From NCBI GenBank assembly GCA_963926275.1, contig CAWUWP010000044.1, positions 1 to 12,888 of the forward strand: a stretch of 12,888 bases of DNA, read 5' to 3'. Numbering within the stretch: position 1 is the stretch's first letter; every line of letters begins with the position of its first letter. The stretch comes from UBA1858 sp963926275 (lineage in GTDB: Bacteria > Pseudomonadota > Gammaproteobacteria > UBA4575). The translations under genes were made by a program, and so were the position numbers. Positions 1 through 7,142 of this stretch are shown here, in pieces. The notes below the pieces were generated by a model. The model saw only the letters and a list, made by a program, of their open reading frames with translations, was not told the DNA's origin and searched no databases.

Positions 1-603
1 GAAACCTAAAATTTCTTTAAAGTCGGTGAGCCCATTATTACCACCAAAGCCAAAATCATTTTGAAAGAAGGCGAGCATTAATGCGTAAGTCATGGCTTGT
101 GTCATGATGGAGAGATAAACACCAGTGACACGAGAGCGGAATGCTAACCATCCAAATATAAATGCGAGTATCCCGGGTGCTAAAAGCATCATTAAAATCA
201 CCATCGGGAAATTATCAAATCCAAGCCAGTACCACGGCAGTGAATCCCAATCCAGAAAAACCATAAAGTCAGGTAATAACGGATTTCCATAGACACCACG
301 ATCACCAATTTGACGCATTAAATACATGCCCATGGCGTACCCACCTAATGCAAAGAAAGCGCCATGGCCTAAACTAAGTATGCCTAAGTAACCCCAGACT
401 AAATCAATTGATAAGGCTAATAGCGCATAGCATAAATACTTGCCTAATAACGTCACTGTATAGGTTGAAATATGCAGGGCAGACTCGACAGGGACTAATA
501 AGTTGAGTGCCGGAACAACAATCGCGCCAAATATAACGACAACGGTGAGTACTTTGCTGCCAGTATCAGATAGAAGTAAGCGTTGTAAGAGTGACTTTTT
601 CAT
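1..603 (-). CDS. urtC: Urea ABC transporter permease UrtC, N-terminal part (runs off the left edge)
   Basis: Inner-membrane permease of the LivM/UrtC type; with UrtB it forms the channel of the urea importer. The visible 201 residues start MKKSLLQRLLLSD and include hydrophobic segments and the LivM-like stretch GYLGILSLGHGAFFALGGYA, typical of the first conserved block of the family. The C-terminal half, and presumably urtD and urtE, lie beyond position 1. The start ATG lies only four bases after the urtB stop codon, so the two are co-transcribed and probably translationally coupled. No frameshift or stop is seen in the visible part. Identity as UrtC rather than a branched-chain amino acid LivM rests mainly on the neighbouring UrtA and long-form UrtB. 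Confidence 0.93.
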   Translation of the reverse strand, partial: MKKSLLQRLLLSDTGSKVLTVVVIFGAIVVPALNLLVPVESALHISTYTVTLLGKYLCYALLALSIDLVWGYLGILSLGHGAFFALGGYAMGMYLMRQIGDRGVYGNPLLPDFMVFLDWDSLPWYWLGFDNFPMVILMMLLAPGILAFIFGWLAFRSRVTGVYLSIMTQAMTYALMLAFFQNDFGFGGNNGLTDFKEILGF

Positions 604-607
604 AAGG

Positions 608-2248
608 CTAGTTATCAACTGAGCGACCCTTTAAGGCAAACATGCCTCGAGGTCTCTTTTGAATGAATAAAATGATAAATACCAACACGATAATTTTTGC
701 TAATACAGCGCCTGTTACGGGTTCTAAATATTTATTAGCAATGCCTAATGTCATTGCGCCAAATAAAGTACCCCATAAATTTCCTACACCACCAAAAACA
801 ACCACCATGAATGAGTCAATAATATAAGCTTGGCCTAAGTTGGGGCCAACGTTGGTTAATTGGCTGAGTGCAACACCGGCAATTCCAGCAATACCGGAGC
901 CTAAACCAAAAGTGAATGCATCTACCCAGTCAGTTCTTATACCCATGGCTTTTGCCATTGTACGGTTTTGAGTAACTGCTCTGACCTGTAAGCCAAACTT
1001 AGACTTATTTAATAACATCATTAACCCAGCTAGCACTAATAAAGCAAAAATAATAATGTAAAGCCGGTTATAAGTGAGTGATAAAGCGGGGTTTATTTCA
1101 AGTGAGCCACTCATCCAGTCGGGTGTGTATACTGCACGATTTTGGGGTGAGATAAGTGTGCGTACAGCCTGTTGTAAGATCAAACTAATGCCGAATGTGG
1201 CAAGTAGCGTTTCTAGCGGACGTCCATACAGGAAGCGTATGACGCCGCGTTCAATGCCAATGCCGACAAGTCCTGTAAAAACAAAAGCGGTGGGTATAGA
1301 GATAAGTATGGAGTACTCAACATGATTTGGAAGTAATTGCTGAACTATGTAAGTGGTATATGCGCCCAGCATTAGCATTTCACCGTGAGCCATATTAATT
1401 ACACCCATCACCCCAAATGTAATCGCTAATCCGATTGCGACCAATAAAAGCACTGACCCTAAACTAATCCCAAAAAAAATATTTTCTATTTGTTTATAAA
1501 TACCGACGCTAGATTCAATTTTTTTAAGTGCTGCTTGAATTTCCTGAGTCAGGATTTGTGATGATGGTGTTAGCGTTTTATTGGATAGATCTTTTTCTAG
1601 GTCTCTTAATGCAACGCGTACTTCTGGATAAAGAGAGTTAGATAATGATTTTATCGCATCCAGCTTGTTTTCATGAATAGGGGAGTTTAGTTGGTTGATG
1701 GATATTGCTGTTTTTAATGCGCTAATGACATCTTTGTTTTTTTCTACAGTGAGTCTCTTTTTTAGTATGGACGATGTTTCATCATTCATGTTTTTGAACA
1801 TTTCTACAGCAGCAGACTTTCTCACTTTTTCACTTTTGTCGGCTAAACTTAATTGAGCAATTGATAAGTTTAATGCACGTCTCAGCTTGTTGTTGATGCC
1901 TACTTTTTTAAGTTTATTTTTGGGCATCTCGCCAAGTAGATCGCCAGTACTCGCATTTATGATGTTGGCAATCTTGCCTTTAAAATCGACGATGACAATC
2001 ATTTTGTCATCTTTCTTATAATAAATTTTTCCGTCTAATAGTTTTGCAAGAATAGTGAGTGATCTTGGGTGTTCGGATTGCTGAATTTCTTTGATAATAG
2101 CGGCTTTCTCGTCAAAGTTTTTGGTGGTTAAACCAGTAACGATTTCAGTAAAGCTTGATTTTTTTTCACTAGTATTAGTGTCTTCTGCAAGAGAAAATTC
2201 GCTTAGCAGAAAAGAAAGTAATATGAAAAATGTTAATTTTGACAGCAT
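608..2248 (-). CDS. urtB: Urea ABC transporter permease UrtB (long form with periplasmic N-terminal domain)
   Basis: Second inner-membrane permease of the urea importer. I chose the ATG at 2248 (546 residues, beginning MLSKLTFFILLSFLLSEFSLA) because it gives a clean signal peptide; the longer frame opens with TTG at 2293 inside the stem of a hairpin. No strong ribosome binding site is visible before either start. Residues about 22-250 form a polar, helical N-terminal domain that UrtB has and LivH lacks. From about residue 255 onward is the LivH-like membrane domain, with conserved GVMGVINMAHGEMLMLGAY, a GRPLETLLATFG block, and the cytoplasmic loop AVTQNRTMAKAMGI, which contacts the ATPase in this family. 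It ends with a positively charged tail. Order urtA-urtB-urtC is standard for this operon. Confidence 0.94.
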   Translation of the reverse strand: MLSKLTFFILLSFLLSEFSLAEDTNTSEKKSSFTEIVTGLTTKNFDEKAAIIKEIQQSEHPRSLTILAKLLDGKIYYKKDDKMIVIVDFKGKIANIINASTGDLLGEMPKNKLKKVGINNKLRRALNLSIAQLSLADKSEKVRKSAAVEMFKNMNDETSSILKKRLTVEKNKDVISALKTAISINQLNSPIHENKLDAIKSLSNSLYPEVRVALRDLEKDLSNKTLTPSSQILTQEIQAALKKIESSVGIYKQIENIFFGISLGSVLLLVAIGLAITFGVMGVINMAHGEMLMLGAYTTYIVQQLLPNHVEYSILISIPTAFVFTGLVGIGIERGVIRFLYGRPLETLLATFGISLILQQAVRTLISPQNRAVYTPDWMSGSLEINPALSLTYNRLYIIIFALLVLAGLMMLLNKSKFGLQVRAVTQNRTMAKAMGIRTDWVDAFTFGLGSGIAGIAGVALSQLTNVGPNLGQAYIIDSFMVVVFGGVGNLWGTLFGAMTLGIANKYLEPVTGAVLAKIIVLVFIILFIQKRPRGMFALKGRSVDN

Positions 2249-2267
2249 TTTAGTTATTATAATATAA

Positions 2268-2291
2268 GGGCGTTCTATGATGGGAACGCCC
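2268..2291 (-). other. Intercistronic hairpin between urtA and urtB
   Basis: A perfect 8-bp inverted repeat, GGGCGTTC and GAACGCCC, is separated by an 8-base loop. It lies in the 84-base gap between the urtA stop and the chosen urtB start. On the transcript it is followed by TTATATTAT, a poor U-tract, so it could be a weak terminator or a stabilising/processing stem. Such structures often let a binding-protein gene be expressed more strongly than the permeases after it. That role is inferred here. Confidence 0.55.
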
Positions 2292-2332
2292 AATTTGTAA
2301 CGAGAGTATTTCTTTAAAAAATCACGGACAAG

Positions 2333-3610
2333 TTAGAAGTTCTGACCTGAGCACTTTTTGGTATCAGTGTTGTAGTTACCACAATTGATTGCTGGATCAG
2401 CCCAATCAGAGACGATTAATGCGCTTTCAGGAAGGTAATCGGTCCAAGCATCACCTTTAACTTCACCATCGGTAGACCACACAATTTCAAACTGTCCGTC
2501 ATCCTGAATCTCACCAATTAATACTGGTTTAGATAAGTGGTGATTTGTGTTCATTACCGCTGTGCCACCTGTTAAGTTAGGGACTTCTAGGCCGTACATG
2601 GCTGGACGTACTTTGTCGACTTCTGTAGTGCCAGCATCTGTGACTGCTTGTGCCCACATTTTGAAGCCAATGTATGTCGCTTCCATAGGGTCGTTGGTAA
2701 CGCGTTCTTCATCACCAATGAAAGTTTGCCATGCTTCGATGAACTTATCATTCTCTTCGCTTTCAGCGCTTTGGAAGTAATTCCACGCAGCGAGGTGACC
2801 TACTAGTGGCGCTGTATCAATGCCAGATAGTTCTTCTTCACCAACAGAGAATGCAATCACAGGGATATCTTCTGCAGATACGCCTTGGTTCCCTAACTCT
2901 TTATAGAAAGGAACATTAGCATCACCATTAACAGTAGAGACTACGGCAGTTTTCTTGCCGGCTGAACCAAATTGCTTGATGTCAGAGACAATTGTTTGCC
3001 AATCAGAGTGACCAAATGGTGTGTAGTTAATCATGATGTCTTTTTCAGAAACACCTTTAAGCTTTAAATATGACTCTAGAATTTTATTAGTGGTGCGTGG
3101 GTAAACGTAGTCAGTACCGGCTAATACCCAACGTTCAACACCGGCACCCATTAAGTAGTCTACTGCTGGAATAGCCTGTTGATTTGGGGCTGCCCCTGTG
3201 TAGAACACATTCTTGGAAGACTCTTCACCTTCGTATTGCACTGGGTAGAACAATAAGCCGTTTAATTCCTCAACCACTGGAAGTACTGATTTTCTTGATA
3301 CCGACGTCCAGCAACCAAAAATCACATCAACTTTATGTACTTCAACAAGCTCACGCATTTTTTCTGCAAATAATGGCCAGTCAGAAGCCGGATCAACGAC
3401 AACCGCCTCTAATTGTTTGCCTAACAGGCCGCCTGCTTTATTTTGCTCTTCAATCATCATTAGCACAGTGTCTTTTAGTGTTGTTTCACTAATCGCCATG
3501 GTTCCTGATAAGGAATGAAGTACACCTATTTTGATCGTGTCCGAGAATGCGCTTGATGACCATGAAATCATCGCGACGCATAACACTGACCACAAACTCA
3601 ACTTTTTCAT
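2333..3610 (-). CDS. urtA: Urea ABC transporter substrate-binding protein UrtA
   Basis: Periplasmic binding protein that captures urea and delivers it to UrtB/UrtC. The 425-residue product has a Sec signal peptide (about residues 1-23, MKKLSLWSVLCVAMISW then a small-residue cleavage site before DTIKIGV). The mature part is a type I periplasmic-binding fold with UrtA hallmarks: LHSLSGTMAISE near the start, KVDVIFGCWTSVSRKSVLPV, NGLLFYPVQYEGEESS, and AGTDYVYPRTTNKIL. Length is usual for UrtA. The start is supported by GGAGAA seven bases upstream of ATG. It is the first gene of the operon, so the promoter should lie in the gap to the divergent regulator. A link to nitrogen control is common for this family but is not shown by a good site here. 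Confidence 0.95.
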   Translation of the reverse strand: MKKLSLWSVLCVAMISWSSSAFSDTIKIGVLHSLSGTMAISETTLKDTVLMMIEEQNKAGGLLGKQLEAVVVDPASDWPLFAEKMRELVEVHKVDVIFGCWTSVSRKSVLPVVEELNGLLFYPVQYEGEESSKNVFYTGAAPNQQAIPAVDYLMGAGVERWVLAGTDYVYPRTTNKILESYLKLKGVSEKDIMINYTPFGHSDWQTIVSDIKQFGSAGKKTAVVSTVNGDANVPFYKELGNQGVSAEDIPVIAFSVGEEELSGIDTAPLVGHLAAWNYFQSAESEENDKFIEAWQTFIGDEERVTNDPMEATYIGFKMWAQAVTDAGTTEVDKVRPAMYGLEVPNLTGGTAVMNTNHHLSKPVLIGEIQDDGQFEIVWSTDGEVKGDAWTDYLPESALIVSDWADPAINCGNYNTDTKKCSGQNF

Positions 3611-4060
3611 TCTTTTCTCCAGTGATTAAAATTCTAAATTCCAAGAAAGGGCTTGCATCAAGATCGGCCTCAAAGCCGCATTCTCATTGTGCGTAAAACC
3701 CTTAGATAAGACCTTTCACATTTTGTGCCATAAAAATTTCCAGTTGAAAGGAGTACGAGGCTATCTTTATAAGTCACTGAATATATTAAACATATTGATG
3801 CGTCTGCAATGTTTGTTGGGTGTTGGGATGTAAATAATTAATATTGTTTAAATTTTTTATACGCGCTAAAAAAAGGCAAATGCTAGGTGCGCTGTATTTA
3901 TTTGGTGCGTATACCTTGTTTTGAATGCGCTTGTATTTGCCGGTATGTTGGAGGGGCTTGTACAAATATTACTATTGTTGGATATAGGTAGCGACCTAAC
4001 CTCATGATAAGTAAGATAATTTTATTTTATGATGTGTACGAGAAAAGAAATTTACCTGTG

Positions 4061-4100
4061 TATCAGTTATGCAGATATGTACATATGTACATAACTGATA
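4061..4100. promoter_or_regulatory. 40-bp near-palindromic operator (TGTACA-centred)
   Basis: Bases 4061-4100 form a dyad in which 18 of 20 base pairs are symmetric. The outer arms are TATCAGTTATG and CATAACTGATA; the core ATATGTACATAT is itself a 12-bp palindrome. Only the 4072/4089 and 4074/4087 pairs break symmetry. A second overlapping perfect palindrome, TGTACATATGTACA, sits at 4078-4091, and another TGTACA lies at 4119-4124 just before the ribosome binding site. The core overlaps the likely -35 element of the regulator gene, as expected for an autoregulatory operator. Confidence 0.7.
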
Positions 4101-4106
4101 TATTAT
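4078..4106 (+). promoter_or_regulatory. Probable sigma-70 promoter of the MerR-type regulator
   Basis: TGTACA (4078-4083, four of six matches to TTGACA) is followed after 17 bases by TATTAT (4101-4106, five of six matches to TATAAT). The predicted transcript would start near 4113, giving a leader of roughly 25 bases with AAGGAA before the ATG at 4138. The -35 element is the centre of the 40-bp dyad, so a bound regulator would occlude RNA polymerase. Confidence 0.5.
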
Positions 4107-4137
4107 ATGAAGATTACATGTACAAAAAGGAAAAATA

Positions 4138-5136
4138 ATGGAAGCACAAATGCGTAATGATGAATATAAGATTGGTGCAGTTTCAAAAATAACAGGCATA
4201 GGCACAGAAACCTTACGGGCTTGGGAGCGTCGCTATCAAGCAGTTGTTCCTGGTCGTTCTGAGTCAGGTGATCGTGTTTATAGTAGCGAAGATCTATCAA
4301 AGTTATTTTTATTGAAAAACTTATCTGATGCCGGAAATTCAATTGGCACGATTGCACGACTGTCTATACAAGAGCTTAAAAGTAAGTGGGAAAATAGCGT
4401 GCAATTGAGTCAGCAAGGTTCAAATCACATTAATGCTCATGAGGGTCAAGGGGTGGCTAAAAACCAAACCTGTAGTGTGCTTCTACTTGGAGAAGATTTT
4501 CCTTTAAGAGTATTGGATGGAATGTCTGATTTTAATGGTATCGAGTTGCTCGGTCATGTAGATTCTATTGAGGAATGGAAGCAGAAAGATACAACATCAT
4601 TAGTCAATGTGGCAATCATTGAAAGGCCAACTATTAATGAGGCAACCAGGAAATATGTATCCAAACTATTAAAAGACATGGGTGTTTGGCACGTCATTGT
4701 TTTATATGGATTTGGTTCTCAGATAGAAATCAATCAATTACAAAGCCCGCAAGTCAGTGCAATCAGATCATCGATTGATGTTTATGAGTTAGCAAGATTA
4801 TGTATGGATCGTACTGGCGGTGACTCCAAGAATTTATTGGTTACCACCGGTTCAACGGTATATCTAGAAGACTCATTACCGACACGACGTTACAGTTCTA
4901 AACAGTTAGGTAGTTTGGCAAGAATATCTTCTCCCATACAATGTGAGTGTCCTAAACATCTGTCAGATTTGATTAAGAGTTTAGTTGCTTTTGAAATTTA
5001 CAGTGCTGAATGTGAAAATAAAAATGATCGTGATACAGAATTGCATGCATATTTACATGCAACGTCGGCACAATCTCGAGCAATACTTGAAGATGCATTA
5101 GCGCATGTGATTAAGCATGAGAACATACAAATATAA
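4138..5136 (+). CDS. MerR-family transcriptional regulator, LitR/PplR-like, with CxCPxH C-terminal motif
   Basis: Cytoplasmic DNA-binding regulator of 332 residues. Residues about 10-80 are a MerR winged helix-turn-helix (YKIGAVSKITGIGTETLRAW, then RRYQAVVPGRSESGDRVYS). Residues about 110-250 look like a Rossmann-type domain in the place of the B12-binding domain of CarH/LitR. The cobalamin motif DxHxxG is absent, so I do not expect B12 binding. The last 80 residues carry C269, C271, H274, then FEIYSAEC (C292) and LHAYLH (H303, H307), a Cys/His pattern suggesting a metal or redox site. From memory, this tail is recurrent in MerR proteins of gamma- and betaproteobacteria, including the light-response LitR class that lacks B12. 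The ribosome binding site AAGGAA supports the start. The upstream TGTACA dyad suggests autoregulation. Targets beyond itself are unknown; divergent urtA is a possibility only. Confidence 0.8.
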   Translation: MEAQMRNDEYKIGAVSKITGIGTETLRAWERRYQAVVPGRSESGDRVYSSEDLSKLFLLKNLSDAGNSIGTIARLSIQELKSKWENSVQLSQQGSNHINAHEGQGVAKNQTCSVLLLGEDFPLRVLDGMSDFNGIELLGHVDSIEEWKQKDTTSLVNVAIIERPTINEATRKYVSKLLKDMGVWHVIVLYGFGSQIEINQLQSPQVSAIRSSIDVYELARLCMDRTGGDSKNLLVTTGSTVYLEDSLPTRRYSSKQLGSLARISSPIQCECPKHLSDLIKSLVAFEIYSAECENKNDRDTELHAYLHATSAQSRAILEDALAHVIKHENIQI

Positions 5137-5478
5137 AATGTTGTTTGATCGGATTAATTGCTACGCTGATTTTATTGATTGTTATAGCCAATAATTTCGC
5201 TGGTTATTTTTAAGTAAAAACACCTAAAGTAACTGTTTGATTATTTGAGAAAAATAAATTTCATCAGAAATTTCTACCTCCTGGAATATTATTTAACCCT
5301 GAAATGGCAGTGATTTCATTTGATTTCACTGTCAGTCCATTTAGCCAATAGCTAAATACGCTCATCTGATTCCATAATAACGTTATTAAGTTACTTGATA
5401 TGTTGCCCCCCAATGGAGTCGTACATCGTTTTACCAAGAAATGGTGATAAAAATTATACAAATAATTGAATAATTAAC
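5137..5478. other. Intergenic region without recognisable gene
   Basis: These 342 AT-rich bases follow the regulator. I see two small inverted repeats: AAATTTC/GAAATTT with a 4-base loop (5256-5273) and CAGTGA/TCACTG with a 12-base loop (5308-5331). Neither has a following T-run, so neither is a good intrinsic terminator. The promoter of the NERD gene should lie in the right part. No homology to any gene is evident in either strand. Confidence 0.55.
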
Positions 5479-5490
5479 ATGGTGAGTAAT

Positions 5491-6267
5491 ATGCAGTCGG
5501 AAAATGCAACTGAGTACGAAGATGTGCTTGAGGGTAATCAAGTCAATCATCAGGATAGTATCGTTAGAGATAAATTGGATCGAAGAATTCGCCCATACTT
5601 TTTAATTACAGGGTTCTTGTTCGCTTTCCTATTATTGGAAACGTATCGTTGGTATATGAATGTCCCGCCTATGCCTATTGTGCTATTTGGGTTGTTTGTC
5701 GCTTCAGTCGTATTTGTTATATATCAGCTAGCTAATTACAAGGATCATTTTCGATTTTTGCGATTAGGTAAACGAGGTGAGCCGTTATTAGATGACGTGA
5801 TTAAATTTCATAGCGATCAAACGGAAAGCACGGTATACAAGAATGTCGTGATGGGTAAGCAGAAAATAGATTATGTGATTGCTAATCAAGCAGGCGTAGT
5901 GCTTATTAATGTATGTGACTGGCGAACACCTTCAAATGATGAAGCGATTATTAATTATGATGACGAACAGATTCTACTTAACGGTTATAGGCATGATACA
6001 AATCCTATTGAACCATTAAAGAATGTTAAGCAATGGGTCGAAAATAAGCTTTATGCAAGCTTAGGTAAGCCGATTGATGTGGAATGTTTGGTTGTATTTC
6101 CAGAATGGTTTGTTAGAACGCCGAGTCAACATGTTGTTGTTCGAGTCATTAATCCGCGTGAAATAAATAAACTGCTAGATGAGAGAAGTAATGTTTTATC
6201 TGGCAATGACAAAACATTACTTAACTATCACATGGCTAAACTTATTAATAAGAATAGAAATAGCTAA
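5491..6267 (+). CDS. Membrane-anchored NERD-domain protein with degenerate nuclease site
   Basis: Product of 258 residues from the ATG at 5491; an upstream ATG at 5479 adds four residues. I prefer 5491 because GGTGAG lies four bases before it, while nothing resembling a binding site precedes 5479. After a charged N-terminus there are two hydrophobic segments (about residues 36-50 and 62-80), so the rest should sit at the inner membrane. Next comes a NERD-like region, a nuclease-related fold of the PD-(D/E)xK type: KRGEPLLDDV matches the conserved GE, QKIDYVI gives the conserved aspartate, and GVVLINVCDW sits where active members have E-x-K. Here that triad is N-V-C, so nuclease activity is doubtful. 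NPIEPLKNVKQWVENKL matches the usual following helix. Function is unknown. Confidence 0.65.
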   Translation: MQSENATEYEDVLEGNQVNHQDSIVRDKLDRRIRPYFLITGFLFAFLLLETYRWYMNVPPMPIVLFGLFVASVVFVIYQLANYKDHFRFLRLGKRGEPLLDDVIKFHSDQTESTVYKNVVMGKQKIDYVIANQAGVVLINVCDWRTPSNDEAIINYDDEQILLNGYRHDTNPIEPLKNVKQWVENKLYASLGKPIDVECLVVFPEWFVRTPSQHVVVRVINPREINKLLDERSNVLSGNDKTLLNYHMAKLINKNRNS

Positions 6268-6285
6268 GTCTGTTAGCTATAAATA

Positions 6286-6316
6286 ACAGGCACGAGTAAT
6301 TATTACCCGTGCCTGT
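6286..6316. terminator. Hairpin between convergent NERD and ferredoxin genes
   Basis: ACAGGCACG and CGTGCCTGT form a perfect 9-bp stem; inside, GTAAT and ATTAC pair again after one mismatch, making a long hairpin. It sits between two convergent stop codons, 18 bases after one and 10 bases from the other. On the minus strand it is followed by TTATTTAT, on the plus strand by ATCATTAAC, so it is a better terminator for the ferredoxin gene than for the NERD gene. Confidence 0.6.
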
Positions 6317-6326
6317 ATCATTAACG

Positions 6327-6641
6327 TTAGTTTATTGCGCCTTGCTCAAAATCAACTTCCACTTCAATGTCGCTTTGAAGTCTGGACTGGCAGGCTAATA
6401 TCATTCCACTTTTTAACTGCTCGCCATCAAGCACGTAAGAAAAATCATTCAATGCTTTAACTTTTCCACTTTTGACGGTGGCTCTGCATGTACCGCAGCT
6501 ACCAACACGGCAATCATGTGGCCATTCGATGCCTGCATTTAATGCAGCCTGCAGCAAATTGATTCCACCTTTGACTTCAATCGTTTGTCCACTATTAACA
6601 ATAGTCGCCGTGTAGTCTTTCTTTTTTCCTAATCCAAACAT
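6327..6641 (-). CDS. Plant-type [2Fe-2S] ferredoxin
   Basis: Small electron carrier of 104 residues. The cluster ligands are C44, C49, C52 and C84 in the pattern C-x4-C-x2-C-x31-C (PHDCRVGSCGTC, then LACQSR), the plant/oxygenase type rather than the adrenodoxin type. The beta-grasp fold is indicated by TATIVNSGQTIEV at the start and DIEVEVDF at the end. The ATG is preceded by GGAGA at suitable spacing. The N-terminal MFGLGKKKDY is lysine-rich and polar, so there is no export signal and the protein is cytoplasmic. No oxygenase, reductase or desaturase lies next to it, so its partner is not known. It may share a transcript with the small membrane gene 110 bases upstream. Confidence 0.88.
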   Translation of the reverse strand: MFGLGKKKDYTATIVNSGQTIEVKGGINLLQAALNAGIEWPHDCRVGSCGTCRATVKSGKVKALNDFSYVLDGEQLKSGMILACQSRLQSDIEVEVDFEQGAIN

Positions 6642-6751
6642 TTGTAATCTCCAAGCTTTATTACTTCCAATGTATTGCCTTATAGATTAATAAGGGCGGT
6701 ATATATTATTAAGTTCTAAATCTAATTAATTTTATTGGTCGTCTAACTACT

Positions 6752-6928
6752 TCATTTAGTTGAAATGTTAAAAGGTAAATAGCCAGGACACCATGCAGAA
6801 ATACCAGTGAATACAGGTATTATTCCAATGATTCCCCACCAAGATGAGAAAATAAAACCGAGCCCAATTATTAGTAATCCAACGAGGATTCTGGCCATTC
6901 TCTCTGTATCACCTACATTGCATGTCAT
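6752..6928 (-). CDS. YgaP-like (DUF2892) small inner-membrane protein
   Basis: A 58-residue protein, too short for most ORF thresholds, beginning MTCNVGDTERMARILVG. It matches the DUF2892 pattern known from YgaP tails and stand-alone relatives: an N-terminal CNVG, an Arg-rich turn, two close hydrophobic segments (LVGLLIIGLGFIF and WWGIIGIIPVFTGI), then a conserved W-C-P (SAWCPGYLPF). Start is supported by AAGG about ten bases upstream. In several lineages such proteins accompany rhodanese or sulfur-handling genes; none is adjacent here. It is antisense to a longer plus-strand frame, which looks like a shadow because only the minus-strand frame shows family features. Role unknown. Confidence 0.82.
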   Translation of the reverse strand: MTCNVGDTERMARILVGLLIIGLGFIFSSWWGIIGIIPVFTGISAWCPGYLPFNISTK

Positions 6929-7018
6929 AATTATTTACCTTGTATTAAGTAGTGTTGTTAGCGGTATCTATACTAAACAGTCGCTTGATTGGGTGCAATA
7001 CTACTACGTATAAGAAAT

Positions 7019-7046
7019 GGGACCTAGCAGGAATAGCATGGTCGTA
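7019..7046 (+). promoter_or_regulatory. Candidate ECF-type promoter upstream of the sigma factor gene
   Basis: GGGACC (7019-7024) and GTCGTA (7041-7046) are separated by 16 bases. This resembles the GGAAC / GTC layout of many ECF-sigma promoters and would fit autoregulation. It lies about 100 bases before the start codon. Match quality is modest and based on eye only. Confidence 0.25.
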
Positions 7047-7142
7047 CTGGATACATTGACATATTAATTGGGCTAAATACCGAAAAAAGCAATGCAGATA
7101 AGTCATTTTGTTTGAAATTGGCCGTTAAGGTATAAAAATATA

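Larger units (their letters stand above)
3611..4137. other. Long intergenic region between divergent urtA and the MerR-type regulator
   Basis: These 527 bases contain no credible gene. The right end (4061-4137) carries the palindromic operator and promoter of the regulator. A further TTGTACAA palindrome lies at 3958-3965 and a TGTACG half-site at 4035-4040. The left part must hold the urtA promoter. On the minus strand TGGCAC (3730-3725) resembles a sigma-54 -24 element, but the -12 element is degenerate. I see no riboswitch-like fold that I recognise upstream of urtA. Confidence 0.6.

Noticed and set aside
2249..2293. TTG-initiated 15-residue extension of UrtB
   Set aside because: It would precede a clean signal peptide and start inside a hairpin stem; the ATG at 2248 is more plausible.
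3715..3730. Sigma-54-like site upstream of urtA (minus strand TGGCAC, then GTGAA at -12 distance)
   Set aside because: The -24 part is good, but the -12 element lacks the nearly invariant GC (reads GA), so I do not call it a promoter.
3611..3780. Possible riboswitch in the urtA leader (guanidine- or glutamine-type)
   Set aside because: I looked for the conserved motifs on the minus strand and did not recognise any.
3888..3909. NtrC-like half-sites TGCGCT and TGGTGCG upstream of urtA
   Set aside because: The halves are spaced about five bases too far apart for the usual NtrC dyad and both ends differ from consensus.
5145..5213. 22-residue very hydrophobic frame (TTG start, LIGLIATLILLIVIANN) after the regulator
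   Set aside because: No ATG and no ribosome binding site; AT-rich sequence easily gives such frames by chance.
5264..5461. 65-codon minus-strand frame in the gap before the NERD gene
   Set aside because: No recognisable family features and no ribosome binding site found; low-complexity AT-rich region.
6807..7013. 68-codon plus-strand frame
   Set aside because: It is antisense to the DUF2892 gene, whose minus-strand frame has clear family motifs.
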